DNA of 64,000 bases. It comes from Rhabditoides inermis (lineage: Eukaryota > Nematoda > Chromadorea > Rhabditida > Rhabditidae). A program made the translations under genes and the position numbers. The stretch lies in the NCBI GenBank assembly GCA_963966185.1, contig CAWZYM010000020.1, positions 1,667,501 through 1,731,500 of the forward strand, in the 5' to 3' direction. Positions 12,832 through 24,953 of the stretch are shown piece by piece (position 1 is the first letter of the stretch; each line of letters opens with the position of its first letter). The notes under the pieces were generated by a model, which worked only from the letters and a program-made list of their open reading frames with translations, ran no database searches and had not been told where the DNA came from.

Positions 12832-14549
12832 ATGTCGCTATCCGGTCTCAGAAAGCAGTTCAACAAAGCCAACCAGGTGAGTCATGCTTCACGTCATCCT
12901 TTTCTCGCGATGCTCTATTTGACATCAGTTATTTTTTTCTTGTTGTAGTACCTGTCAGAGACGATGGGGGCAGCCGAGCCGACAAAGCTGGACGACCAGT
13001 TCAACGAGATGGAGAGGGTGAGCTTTAGCTGCAGTAAGATGATGAGTAGAGGTGGTGATTTCAGAAGATAGACACAACGTACGAATTGGTGAGCGCCCTT
13101 GTTGCTGGCACTGGCGAGTATCTCCAACCGAACCCCGGTAAGTTTTTTTTGTCAGGTTGTGTATTGGAGTAGTTTGTGGTTATTGTTATTAAAACGGCTC
13201 GTTTTGTATGATGCCGTATGTGTTGTAGCTACTCGTGCAAAGATGGCGACGATGGGTGCGATTTCGAAAGTGCGCGGTACGACGAAAACGAGCCCGTACC
13301 CGCAGACAGAGGGCCTGCTGGCCGAAACGATGCAGAAGTATGGGCGCTCTCTCGGAGACGACAGCGACCTCGGAAAGGTGCGTCCTTCATTGCCCAGTGA
13401 TCGATTCACTTTTTTGTGTTTCCCTGTTACCGTAACGGGATTGATGATTTGTTTGTTTGAGGCTCTTGTGGACAGTTCGGAGGCATACCGCCAGCTGGCC
13501 GACATTAAATACTCTATGGAGGAAGTAGTCAAGCAGAACTTCCTCGACCCGCTCACACATCTTCAGATGAATGAGCTCAAGGATGTTAACGTGAGTTCAA
13601 TTGGTTGTATATGATTTGTTAAATGTATTTTTTCTCTGATTTGTTTTCACTAGTGTTGTTGTAGCACCACCGCACGAAGCTGAAGGGCCGCCGTCTTGAC
13701 TACGACTGCAAGAAGCGCAGTCAGACAAGGGACGACGAGATGATCAAGGTGATTGGAGATTGGTTGATGTGTACTAAAGTAGATTGTGTGTTGTAGGCGG
13801 AGGAGAAGCTGGAGGAGTCGAAGCGTCTGGCTGAGATGGCCATGTTCAACGTGCTCAGCAATGACGTGGAGCAGATCTCTCAGCTGAGTGCTCTGGTCGA
13901 CGCACAGCTCAACTTCCACAGACAAACCACCCAGGTTCTCGAGAGTCTTCACGAACAGCTGGCCACTCGGTATGTATCTATCCTATGCCGTATGTTATAT
14001 TGCTTCCCCTCCCCTCTGATGTCTAGTTTTCAGCATCAAGGACGCGTCGTGCCGTCCGCGCGGTGAGCACCAGCCTCTTCCTGTGCTTACTGGAGGCAGC
14101 CGCACACCCAGGAGCGCGTGAGTTGTTTGTTTCTTTTGTGGTGTTGATTGTTTGTATTGTTGTTGATGTTGCTTGCTTGAGTTCTCCTGCCGTGTTCGAC
14201 AGCGCGTCTCAGTCGTCGGGAGGGGCGCCGCCCGCGTACTCTGCTGCTCCGGCGGCCGCGCCCTCGTGGCAGCCTCCCGCACAGCAGGCAGCTGCCGCGC
14301 CCGTCAAGGCTAAGCCTTCCTGCAAGGCTCTCTTCGACTTCGATGCGCAGAACGAGGGAGAGGTGAGTGCCGGCAGTGGGGAGACGGCGTCGATGAAATG
14401 TGGTTGATATGTTGTTGCAGCTCGACTTCAAGGCGGGCGACGTGATCGATCTGACGTCGCAGATCGATGAGAACTGGTACGAGGGCAGCGTGCGCGGAAA
14501 GAAGGGCTTCTTCCCTATCTCCTACGTCGAAGTAGTGGTGCCCCTGTGA
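12832..14549 (+). CDS. unc-57: Endophilin A (N-BAR and SH3 protein)
   Basis: Ten exons join in frame to 364 residues: 12832-12876, 12949-13017, 13065-13137, 13229-13377, 13462-13590, 13665-13748, 13797-13969, 14034-14117, 14203-14362, 14421-14549. The protein starts with the amphipathic H0 helix ([15 protein letters not shown]), continues as an N-BAR domain ([55 protein letters not shown]), then a Pro/Ala/Ser linker near residues 255-305 and a C-terminal SH3 domain ([42 protein letters not shown]). Endophilin senses and bends synaptic and endocytic membranes and recruits synaptojanin and dynamin through its SH3. The acceptor of exon 5 is TTTGTTTGAG, not the later GGACAG, because only the former keeps the BAR frame. 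Nematode orthologue is UNC-57. Confidence 0.96.
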
Positions 14550-15071
14550 GCAACATCTCTCTGCCATACCCCCTTTTTTCTTACGTGCACCCCACTTTCC
14601 CAGTCTCCAAGCATTCCTACTTAGAGTGTGCTTGCCTCTGTTGTGTCGTTCGTCTCCCAGTCATCGCTAGTCAAATGTCTCCCGCCCAACGCCCGATAGC
14701 AATACTCGATAGGTAGCCGCTCGCTTTATGACAGTTACTCATACTCACCCGCGTTTCCCACTCCCCGTCCCCCATAGCACTCTCACTTCCACTCACGTTT
14801 GCTATGTGTGTGCGACTGACTGCCCCTTATTTTGAGACGTGAATTCATGGTGTGTGCTCGCCTCTTCCAGAATTTCCTGAATTAGACATGCCACCCCTTG
14901 AAAGAGAGATATGAGAGATCTATTAATTTATTGTTTTGCATATTACTTGACTAGCACCCATCCACCGTGTGAAATGATCCATTCTGTGAGTAGCCATTTG
15001 AAACATTAAATTGCATTTTGTAATGTTGTAGACATAGTTCCATAAATTATTTATTAATCACATTTAATTGA
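14550..15071. other. Convergent intergenic: 3' ends of endophilin and transmembrane collagen
   Basis: No coding signal. A minus-strand AATAAA at 15050-15055 lies 17 bp past the collagen stop. The endophilin 3' UTR must lie in the left part. Confidence 0.6.
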
Positions 15072-15360
15072 TTATACAACGATTTTCTTGAGTTGTCGCC
15101 ACCTGTGTCGGTTGCTTCGGAACTTGGCTGCGTATGGGGGCTGCAGGACTCGCTTGTACTTGTTCTTGCGCTTGGAAGGCTTCACACTCTTGTACGACTG
15201 AAATAATGCTTTTGTGGAAGCGTGATTGATTAGATACCTCTTCTGAGTGAGACTCTTCGATGACTTCATTTTCTAATGACGCAATCTCTTCTGATTCCTT
15301 GGCCATTTCGGCGCTGATTCCGTCTGAGTAGCCGGGCAGACGAGCGAGGTCAGTGCTGAA

Positions 15361-15401
<41 letters not shown>

Positions 15402-17335
15402 CTTTCTCTCTCTCTCTCTTTTCTTTCTCTCTCTCTCTTTTCTTTCTCTCTCTCTTCTCACCTCCTCATCCTGAATATCTTCATGGGTGGCATGGGCGAG
15501 TTGTCGGTTCGATTGGGACAGTGGCAGTAGCTGCCGTCCTCTCCAGGCTGACCCGGCTTACCGTGCTGAAGTAGTAGTTCTTCAATGTCGAGCACCACTC
15601 TGCTCACCCTGCCGGGTCCTCCGTTGGCGCCGTTTGCCCCGGGGTTGCCTTCGGGTCCGTAGTCTCCGGTGTTGCCTATCCGTCCCGGCCCAGCTGGCAT
15701 TCCATCCATGCCCGCCTTTCCGCGCACTCCCACACCACCTGCATCGTGTGTGTGGTTGCAAGAGTGTTCCCTATCGTCCCACCTTGTGCCCCGATGGGTC
15801 CAGGCGGGCTGTAGTAGACAGTGCCCTGTCTGCCGGGCGCACCTCTCGGCCCGTCGTCTCCGTCGAATCCATTCTCCCCCGGGTCGCCTGCAGCACCGGG
15901 CGGACCCATCGGACCGGGGCCGTTGGCGTGTGTGGGATAGCCCTCGCTTCCCGGCAGACCATCCGGGCCAGGCTCTCCCGGCGGACCAGCTTCCCCTGCA
16001 AGAAGACGGTGACACAGACAGTTGCATGGGCCTCACCTGGCGGTCCGGGTTCTCCGGCCTCGCACTGGATGCATCCTATGGTGCCGTCGTCTCGGAGGTG
16101 GAATCCGATTCCGCTCATTCCGTCCATCCCGTTGAAACCATCCACGCCCGGCACTGCATGTGGAACTAGTATATGATGGGCGCAGTGTCGACTCACATCC
16201 GGGTTCCCCGTCCTCACCGGGCGGTCCGGGAGGCCCCGGCGGACACAGCTTCTGCTTCGCGCGACACGCTGCAAACGGGTTGTTGTCTATTCGGTCGATT
16301 TCTGTGTTTCTCACCTACACACTGGAATATGAGTTCATCGTCCTCCTTGGATCGACTCTTGCCGAGCTTCTTCTTGTCTTTCTTGTTCTTCTTGTCCTTC
16401 TTCATCTGTCCTTTCTCTTTCGACATTCCCTTTCTCCCTTTCTTCTTCGACTTCTCGGTGGATGTTTCGGGAGTGGTGGAGGCAGGTCTCGATCGTCCCA
16501 CAGCTTTGTCCTTCCCTCCCTTCTTATCCACTTTCTCTGTCGATTCTGTCGTTGCCGCAGGGTTGCTTTTTCCGCGAGGTGAAGCTGTCACTCTATTTCT
16601 CTGCGACTTCTATAAAACTTTTTTAATTGGATTAAAAAAATGTATGTACCTTGCCGACAGTAGCAACAGTGGACGAAAACTTAGTGATGTCATCGATAGA
16701 TGCATAACTGGAATGTGTTAGTGACGGATTATAAAAATGTGATTACATACACATGAGATGAGATTAACTGGTTGACCAATTAAGTCTTTCCTCACTCACT
16801 GTTCACTGCTGGATTCAGTCTCTTCCACCACCTCCTCCTCCCCGGGTGAATCGTCGTGCTCGTGCTCGTCATCCACTGCGTACTTGTCGTGCACCTCATC
16901 TGAATCCAAATGAACTTGATCTGACGACGTCACACCCACCGCCATCTTCCTCCTCGTGCTCGTCGTCGTGTTCTTCAGCGGCGTCGTCGTGCTCGTCTTC
17001 TTCTGAATCAGGAACAACGTATTATGTGTCTGGTAGCTGGTCGTACCGTGGTCGTCTTGTTCCGCTTCGTTGTATGCGCGCCTCCACCGCCCCGTTCCCA
17101 TCGATGCATCCGACAGCATCTCCGTCCACGCAGAGTCGGCCAGCATCTCAACAACACACTCTCAACCACACACTCATCGGGGACTCACCGTGAACTCTTC
17201 CATCCCGTCTCCGACGTTCCTTTCCAGGTGGTGTATCTCGACCAGCAGTGTCACTATTACATATGCCGATATGAGCACAGTGGCGGTGGTGAGTGCGAGT
17301 GAGAGAGTGAGCAGCCGGTGCGAGCGCCGCTTCAT
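15072..17335 (-). CDS. Type II transmembrane collagen with nematode cuticle-collagen-like head
   Basis: Twelve exons (17335-17189, 17146-17047, 17002-16940, 16899-16800, 16707-16650, 16609-16315, 16268-16197, 16153-16037, 15995-15783, 15738-15462, 15355-15238, 15197-15072) join in frame to 561 residues; an in-frame ATG at 17392 would add 19. Order: short basic cytosolic end (MKRRSHRLL), one membrane span (about 10-32), a head ([28 protein letters not shown]) like the N-domain of cuticle collagens, an Asp/Glu/His-rich stretch (about 83-138), a Lys/Ser-rich stretch (about 158-245), then interrupted Gly-X-Y blocks with Cys pairs ([15 protein letters not shown]), a non-collagen break ([15 protein letters not shown]) and CHCPN. 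The tail is again acidic then very basic ([17 protein letters not shown]). Probably trimeric and surface-anchored or shed matrix collagen. Family assignment is firm, the specific orthologue is not. Confidence 0.9.
15365..15458. repeat. (CT)n microsatellite
   Basis: CT run with TTTT interruptions filling an intron of the transmembrane collagen. In the gene's orientation it starts next to the donor (gtgagaagagagag). Confidence 0.9.
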
Positions 17336-17654
17336 CTCGCACACAGTGAGTGCGTGACTGGCATCCCTCCCTCTTTTGTACTCTTCCCTCATCGAACCGG
17401 ATACGACATGCTAATGCAGTCCACTCACTGTCCACTCACTGTCCACTCACTTTCGACCTACGAGCTAATCACTGGCTATCGCAGCGTTTCCCTTTTGCTG
17501 ACAACTAGTTTGTGTTCGCGAGAATATCTTTATGCAGTAATACGCAATATGTCTATACAAAATACAAAACACAAACAATGGAATGAGAGTATCCATTAAT
17601 ATTGCTAACGCTTTTCAATGTGAATGATCGGATCGATGGCTAGAAGGGCAGGTT

Positions 17655-17745
17655 TCAGAACTGCTCGATTTTTGTGTGCATGCGAAGGTCCATGAGGTCT
17701 GGGTCGCACCGCACCCTCTCCTCACCGGACACCTGAACGAATCAG

Positions 17746-17795
<50 letters not shown>

Positions 17796-19415
17796 ACCTG
17801 TGGAGTGGGCTCTGGCGGCGGCACTAGCTGATCGCCCTCTGGGTAGAACGGGAACGAGCCGAGGCCTAAATATGATACGTTCTCATGGAAAAGTCTACTT
17901 CATAGAGGTCAACCATGTACCGTACCAAATACTTGATGTGCTCACCTGGCAGGGGTGCGTTGGCGGGAAACGAGTTGAATCCGGGGTACTGTGGCGGAGG
18001 GTGGAAGTAGTACGGGAAACATTTCACCTGAAAGAGTAGTCAATAGAGAGATCAGGAAAGATGAGGGGGGAGGTGGCACTCACATCGCTGACTCCAGCAG
18101 GGAAGAACGGGGGTTTGGAGTCGAATGACGGGAATGGGGAGAAGTCGGGGTGGAAGTCAGCCGGGGGGCTTCCGAGTGGGGGGATGGACAGGGCGGGCGG
18201 AGGCCCCTGCTGTGGCTGCTGCTGCTGCTGGTTCGACGCATTCATCCACGACCTACAACATGCAATCATGAAAGTACTCTGATCGACTCATTCGACTGAG
18301 TCTGATCGACTGATTGCCGGCGTATTCACTCACCAGCTGGGAATGTTTCCCTGTCTGACGGTGGGTATCTCAGCACTCGCCGATCCATCCATCTTCTCCT
18401 GACGACGCCACTTCGCGCGCCGGTTTTGGAACCATACCTGCAAAATTGTACAATTGATATCAACTTTTACAACGACATCTGCTTCATTCATATGAGTCAT
18501 ATGCTTCGGATAACCTGTGATTATTTCGATCTAGATATAGCGTTGTAGAATGAGAGGGCGCAGACAGGCGAGAGGGTGTCATATTTCTGGGTGTTGCAAT
18601 GATTGGCAGTCGATGGCCACATCCGGCCAGCTGGTTTCTGTTCACCTCCACCCACGTACCTTCTACTAGACCTGATTCCTTGAATCAATGCGTATAGACA
18701 CTATAGACATGCCTATAAGTGACGTGAGAACGAGCGCAAGAAAAGCGAATCGTGGCTACAGTAATCCAAGCGAAACGTCGTAGTTGATTTCTACGTGCAA
18801 TTATATTGCAATTAGGCTATTAACAAAAGAACGGGAAGAAGCACGCCCACGAAAGGAGACGCTCCCCGCTCGGATGAGACGTCTCCTGGGCATCTAGACT
18901 GGACGGTCATCCGCCTACTCTCATTATATCAGATAAGCCTCAATGTCTCAACTCAATTCAACTAACAACTTTGTGAAATAATAAGCGTTCCATTGCGTCC
19001 AAACACAGATTGAAAACAAACCGATCTGCACTTTTCTAATTCAATACACAATAATATCATAGTTGAAACCACATCCTCATCCAGTATGCGCATTTCTCCC
19101 TCCGTCCCTCGTCCAACTCTACGCCACTTATCCGCGATAACATCTCCCACACCCCGGCTGCCACTACTAATCCACCTATTGTGTCCTTACCCCGATTACC
19201 GTAGTCGTGTTCTCGGATTACCGTATCCCGCCGACTGATCGGATTAGCAACCGTGAAAACATTTGCATATACAAGGTTGCGTGAGTCTAATCGGACTGTA
19301 GTCATTTGGTGTACAGGTAGAGAAGGCGACAGTGCGATGTGTCAATTGCGAGAGAGCAGAAGCGGGTGCAAGACAGTCCCTCGAGAGGCAATTAGAACTG
19401 ACACGGTCGGGTTGG

Positions 19416-19458
<43 letters not shown>

Positions 19459-20378
19459 GTAGGAAAAGCAAGGACTCGGGAAATGCAGATACTACGGTAG
19501 ATGTAGAGAGAGGGAGAGTTCGGCACGCCGACGACAACCGTCGCATAATTGATTCGGACACGCGCGTCGACTCGAAAACAAGCGGAGCGATGCGCGCATA
19601 TGTCCAACTCTTCCACGACTACACTGTGCAGTGTCCGGGAAGCCCCCTCACCTGCACTCGCACTTCCGGCAACTTGACTTTGTTCGCCAGCGTCTCCCGA
19701 GCATACACGTCCGGGTAATGGCAGCTGCAAACGAAACATCAACGGAAATCAACAGTGGCATGATGTATAGAACGTGCACTTGTTTGTTTCACTGCTACGA
19801 AACAATGGGACTAGATCATGTTCACACATGTCATGAGGTAGGGTTCGCGATGATATATAGAATATTGGCTGCTCACCCCTCGAATGCCTGCTCGAGTTCA
19901 TGGAGCTGGAAGGTGGTGAAGGTGGTTCTGTTCCGTCGCTGCTTCTTCGAATCCCGCTCCTGCAACACAACACTGGTCCGCTGTCGTGTCGACCGTATAC
20001 TCGCGACTTGCACATGTATGAGGAGCAGTCACCCACCTTCCGTTTCGACTCTTTAGGTGCGTGTGAGAAGTCGTAGGGAGAGAGCACGGCTGAAATCTCA
20101 CGTCGATGATTATCGAGTAGGGAATAGGAATAACACTACGCGAGTGGCTCTTGTCACTGCGACTCGACGCCGCTGTTGTCCTGCTCTCTATATACCATCA
20201 CCTCGCAAATAGCTTTATCCAGTTATGTGGTTAGCGCGGCTGCGCTCCCCCCGTATCAATTAGGCGTGATTCGATTGACACCGCGACGAGACCTACCGTA
20301 CGCCCTCTGCTACCTACCGTACTCACCTTGCTCGCGCATCATGTGCTGGTGGTGCATCTGCATGGAGAGATCGTCCAT
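17655..20378 (-). CDS. rx: Paired-class homeodomain transcription factor, Rx/CEH-8-like
   Basis: Nine exons (20378-20327, 20089-20037, 19959-19877, 19724-19652, 18437-18334, 18252-18084, 18027-17946, 17865-17798, 17732-17655) join in frame to 253 residues. The homeodomain starts near residue 40 ([20 protein letters not shown]) and contains [19 protein letters not shown] and the recognition helix [15 protein letters not shown]. It matches retinal-homeobox (Rx/Rax; nematode CEH-8) best. The intron before VWFQNR is the position conserved in paired-class genes. There is no paired domain. The C-terminal part is Gln/Pro/Phe-rich ([31 protein letters not shown]) and ends with [28 protein letters not shown] sequence that may be a decayed OAR motif. 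The start is the only upstream ATG in frame with the [18 protein letters not shown] exon. Homeodomain certain, Rx subgroup likely. Confidence 0.88.
17750..17795. repeat. (CT)n microsatellite next to a splice donor
   Basis: CT run that abuts the donor of the penultimate homeobox exon (gene-sense gtgggagagaga). Confidence 0.9.
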
Positions 20379-21300
20379 CCTCGCGTCGTCGTGGGATGAA
20401 CGCAGACTGTCAAAGGTGCACCTCATCCAAGGGGCGGGGCCTCGTCCTGCTCGCTGATTGGGCGAGGTGCGAAGAAAGGGGGCGGGGCGGAAGGCGGCTA
20501 CCCCGAGGGACTACGGTCAACGTCAATGGCCGCCTACTGAGGGAGCGAATACGTCTCGTCTTCGCATTCTCCGATCATAACACATCATTCCTGACCATCG
20601 ATACACCCCTAACTTTGTTGTGGCGAGAGGCTTTTCACGGCTCGATGATCTCACCTCATCTAGAGCATTCGCATAGGCAGTGTGGTCGTATGGGTGTTCC
20701 CGGGGGAGAATAGGGAGTTGCAGGGTGCAGACGAAACACTGTGTGATCGCGAAACACGCGTCACACAGGCCGGTCCTCGTGATTCTTCCCTGGGGGGAAG
20801 AGAGGGGACGAGCATATGAGTGAACACACTTCAACCGAGACCGTGACTCAACCACACCATAATATCAACCTGCCTACATTATACTCTCTCTCTCTCTCTT
20901 CCAAACATAGAAGCTGTCGTGGAAGTAGCAGGGTGACTAATTGACTCGTAACTCGACGCCTATCTTGACAGGCAGCAATTAGCGCGGCAGTGATTGGTCC
21001 CTTCCTCTTCTGGCCCAAGTCAAGCCATCACCACAAATGAAGCTGACAGACGAGAAAGTCGACAAGATGACACAAACAATTCATTCAATGTAGACATCCA
21101 GAACAAACAGACTAGCAACACACAATAAAGGCTAAGACGGGGATCCCAGAAATTACAAAGCTGAATAGAGGAAGGCAATTCTAGAAGAATGAGGAGGCAA
21201 ACATAACCAATAGTAATAATTATTACAATTATATAAAATATAATACAATTTTTGAGCAGGATAGATCATTTGTATTCTTCGAGTTCGTCTGTCCGGGCGG
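20379..21300. other. Intergenic between homeobox gene 5' end and FITM2 3' end
   Basis: About 0.9 kb. No exon chain found on either strand. It should hold the homeobox promoter and FITM2 3' UTR. Confidence 0.55.
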
Positions 21301-21793
21301 CTATCGAGTATTCGTCTTCTTTCGGTCGATCGGATTTTGTAGGAATCCGAGGGGATACAACACTCTGTAAAAAAGATAAACAAAGACACAAAAAAGGCAA
21401 AGCTAATAGAAAGAGAGAATACATACAAGTATAGCATGTAATTATACCTATATGTGAGTGCCCAGCATCCGACTGCGACCGCCGCTCCCAAAACCTTGTC
21501 TATGAAGATATGATAGTAGAGACACGACACAATCAGTTGGAAATCCTGAAACATCAATCTATCGATTCACAAATCCATTCGATCAACTCACCCAGAAGAG
21601 GTTCAGCACAAACATGGCACAGAAGAAGCACTCGGTGAGGAACACCTAGAAATGAAACAATGAGAGGGGGAGGGGAAGGACAGGACGCACCTCGGTCTGC
21701 CTGGCGGGAGTTGAGTTCTCATCTGCCTTCGTCACCACCTGCCAGTTGCGGAACGCACGAGACTAAATTCAACACAGTCCTTCAATCCCCCAT

Positions 21794-21830
<37 letters not shown>

Positions 21831-23098
21831 ACTGACCTCCTCCGTCATAATCAGCACCGAGTACAGCATAAGGAAGCAGTGTCCGGAGATGTCCATTCCG
21901 GGGATCCACGTTCCTTCCATAGCAACACACGTGTCGCGAGAGTAGCGAAGGCCCTGTAACATAGACGGTGATCTACTTTTATCAATACCGAACGTGCACA
22001 ATTGATTCCAAATACAAACAAAACTGTAGAAAAATGTACTAACCTTGTCACATCGAGAGGTGACCATTGCGAACTTGTGGAATCTTAACAGAACGATTGA
22101 TTAATTTACAAATTCCCCTTGACTCACATGTATACAGTGAACCACCACATAAATGTAGCTGCTCCGAGACGCAAAATGTCAATTACCTTCCGGTCCTTGT
22201 CCTGAATATGATACAATATGCATTTATATTCCGTTTGCATTCAGCTCAACATTTCTCGTCAAAAACATTATGTTGACCAATAGTTCTACAGTACCCTGAA
22301 GTCTTAGACAGTGAAAATATCATCACTCGTTCACAGTTTCTTTTCGCAAAGCTGGCATCACACCTAGATAGCGTAGTGGTAATGCTCTCGCTTGAAAAAG
22401 AGTATGTTAAGTTTGCAAATTTCATCGACAGGACTTTGATCTTTCTCTAACCACCCTAATGTCTCTCGTGGAAAGCGTGAAACTCATATGCGAGCCCACT
22501 ATAGTCAATGAGAACGAAAATACATACATCTGATACCACACACATTACTCTCACACACCTTGCTGCTCAGCTTGGAAGCGTACCAGATGAATGGTCCGAC
22601 AGCAAGACATGTCCACATCCATCCAAGCTTCGGGCCGTATTGGTTAAAGATGTTGTGCTTCTGAAACATAAAATTGTGACAACACGAAAAAGACGCAAAG
22701 ACAGATAAGATTTAAGACAGGTGACCACAACAAACGACACTATAGAAGAGCATTGATTGATGACGCCACGTTCGATGATGAAACAACGTTTACCTGTGTA
22801 ACGTAGTATTCCGGAAAAGTAACGAGAGATCCCATAGCTGAGAGAATAGCTATAATAGCAAAGTAGTATATGGCCTTGAGACGAGGGTTGATGAACATGT
22901 ACTTCCTAGCCATCTGAAATGACGAAACATACAGACGTAGAAACTACAAGAATATTCGTCCACAACAAGAACCTAACACTTTTGAAAACAGTGATAACAC
23001 TTACTTACCTGCAAAAGCATTCCCATGAACATGTTGGGCGTTTGCCGAGGCGAACTCGGCCGCCGCTGCGACTTATCAGCTCTCCGTTGAGCGTTCAT
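21301..23098 (-). CDS. fitm-2: FITM2-like fat-storage-inducing transmembrane protein
   Basis: Ten exons (23098-23009, 22913-22794, 22660-22559, 22201-22128, 22083-22044, 21953-21837, 21762-21691, 21645-21592, 21545-21448, 21364-21301) join in frame to 276 residues, close to the usual 262. The protein has about six hydrophobic segments and the family signatures GMDISGHCFLMLYSVLIM (the conserved SGH with catalytic His) and a second conserved His in YYHIFIDKVLGAAVAVGCW, plus TYR near the end. FITM2 proteins sit in the ER membrane, act as lipid-phosphatase-related (LPP-like) acyl-CoA diphosphatases and are needed for lipid-droplet budding and ER homeostasis. The ATG follows a TTCATTCAG acceptor directly, suggesting trans-splicing or a 5' UTR intron. 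The exon at 21762 uses the TTTAG acceptor; a CAG eight codons later is an in-frame alternative. Confidence 0.92.
22375..22440 (+). other. tRNA-like remnant
   Basis: TAGCGTAGTGGTAATGCTCTCGCTTG reads like a tRNA D-arm/A-box and anticodon stem, followed by a decayed T-arm. It lies in a FITM2 intron and does not fold as a full tRNA; probably a tRNA-derived SINE relic. Confidence 0.4.
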
Positions 23099-23524
23099 CT
23101 GAATGAGTGATAGACATTTATCTCTAGTTGAAATAATGTGAGAAACGTAACAAAAGTAGAGCGAAAGCAAAGCATGAAAATAACATGAGCAAATGGGCAT
23201 GAACACGAATCACCGGGGGAATCAAGAGAGGAGGATGAGTGAGATACCGCGGCGCAAAGAAGAGTGTTTAATACCGGTTCCAGACAAGGACAGGGGACGG
23301 GACAGTGTGAATGAAAAATGTGCGCAACACAACAAATATATCTACAATAAAGATTACCACCATTTTCTCAACTTTTTTGATTGCTACGATTAAGTGACGA
23401 ATATGCGTCTAAATGCAGAAATGGCGAAAAAAACGGCCGTTAGTCCAACGTCATTTGTGTTCGCGTTGGGAAAAAATGTTTTTAATCTAGAATTGAAAAA
23501 AAAAATACTTTGCACACGTATTTT

Positions 23525-23990
23525 GGTTCCCTGGTTTATGTGACTGTAAAGAGCGGGGGTGCGGGGGCGGCAGCCCCCGAAACAGAACGATCTCAGCAAT
23601 CTTGGCTTTTGTCGAACTGATTGTTTGGTTCCTTTGGTTCACTGGTTCATGTGACGGTAGAGAGCGGGGGTGCGGGGCGGGGGCGACAGCCCCCGAAACA
23701 GAACGATCTCAGCAATCTTGGCTTTGGTCGAACTGATTGTTTGGTTCTTTTGGTTCACTTGTTCATGTGACGATAGAGAGCGGGGGTGCGGGGGCGGCAG
23801 CCCCGAAACAGAAAGATCTCGGCAATCTTGGCTTTGGTCGAACTGATTGTTTGGTTCCTTTGGTTCACTGGTTCATGTGACGATAGAGAGCGGGGGTGCG
23901 GGGGCGGCAGCCCCCGAAACAGAACGATCTCAGCAATCTTAGTTTTTGTCGAACTGATTGTTTCGTTCCGTTGGTTCCCTGGTTAATGGG
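23525..23990. repeat. Tandem repeat, about 4 copies of a 108-115 bp GC-rich unit
   Basis: Four near-identical units start near 23525, 23633, 23748 and 23862. Each holds GGTTCACTGGTTCATGTGAC, a GAGCGGGGGTGCGGGG stretch facing GCAGCCCCCG (a short GC-rich palindrome) and GATCTCAGCAATCTTGGC. It lies between the divergent FITM2 and NOP10 genes and has no coding meaning. Confidence 0.9.
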
Positions 23991-24354
23991 TGGCTGTTTT
24001 CGAAAGATTAATACATATCTCACTCGGCATTGTTCGTTTCATCTTTTTTTGGTTCTCTGGTACGCTAGTTCTATCAAATAAGAAACACAATCAATCAAAC
24101 CAGCATGCATGCAATTGCCGCGTAGTGTTCAAACATGATTTAAATGTAACGTACTAAAGGCGAACTTTTTTGTAAAATTACGTGTCAAAACTATGTCCCA
24201 TAACGATTCGCCTGTTTGATAGCGATTTGAAGATTACGGTAATTTTGAAGTTTTTGTCAAAGTTTTGATCAATAATGTATTATTTATTTGCTGTTTTAAT
24301 GTTATTTTTGTTTGTTTAGTAGTTAGTGTCTACGTAGTTCTCTTTCAGCTCATC

Positions 24355-24676
24355 ATGTATCTCAAGTTCTACCTTGACGAGAACAACAAGCGCGTCTACA
24401 CCCTGAAGGCAAGTATTTTCGTAAATTCGTGTTTGATTAAAAAAATATTGTAGCGCATATTCATTCTCGCTTTTCACTGAATAAAGCGAGACTATAATCA
24501 GAGTGTATTTACATTTTTGATTTATTTTGTTACAGAAGACTGCTCCTGATGGCAGGCAGACCCAGTCCGCTCATCCTGCTCGTTTCTCCCCGGAGGACAA
24601 GTATTCTCAGTACCGCGTGATCGTCAAGCGCCGTTTCGGTCTGCTCCCCACTCAGCAGGCGAAGAACGTCTACTGA
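24355..24676 (+). CDS. nola-3: NOP10, H/ACA ribonucleoprotein subunit
   Basis: Two exons (24355-24408 and 24536-24676) give 64 residues, exactly the family length. Sequence landmarks: [47 protein letters not shown]10 is a small zinc-ribbon-derived scaffold (metal-binding Cys are absent in eukaryotes, as here) that binds the pseudouridine synthase dyskerin in H/ACA snoRNPs, in the nucleolus, for rRNA pseudouridylation. The intron starts with GC (CTGAAG|gcaagt) and ends with ttgttacag; only this choice keeps the conserved YTLKK junction. A CTTTCAG acceptor lies 7 nt before the ATG. An AATAAA at about 24788 is the likely polyadenylation signal. Confidence 0.96.
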
Positions 24677-24953
24677 ATATGAGTATTTTGATTATACATT
24701 GTTGATTTCACTCACATGTACATTTTGTTATGTTTCGACTGAACGTTTCTCGTTGTTGAATTCAATTTCTGTTCATGTTTTGATTACAATAAACATCTCA
24801 AAAATATCCCGTGGTTCGTAATTGTATATGAAACAATGGCTCTCCATATCCAATGTTTGAATCAAAGTTTCAAATTGCATGAGCTACAGGAATATTGTTT
24901 ACAAATTGGTAGGTATCGCTTTACGGCGATGCGCAACCCGTTAGTGATACGGA

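Noticed and set aside
13471..13480. Alternative endophilin acceptor at GTGGACAG
   Set aside because: It shifts the BAR-domain frame; TTTGAG upstream keeps [16 protein letters not shown].
14063..14094. 33-37 nt intron in endophilin after CCGCGCG
   Set aside because: Reading straight through is in frame and gives a plausible linker; no intron needed.
15353..15574. Ser-Leu or Arg-Glu repeat proteins throughout the window
   Set aside because: Translations of (CT)n or (GA)n in introns; not SR-type proteins.
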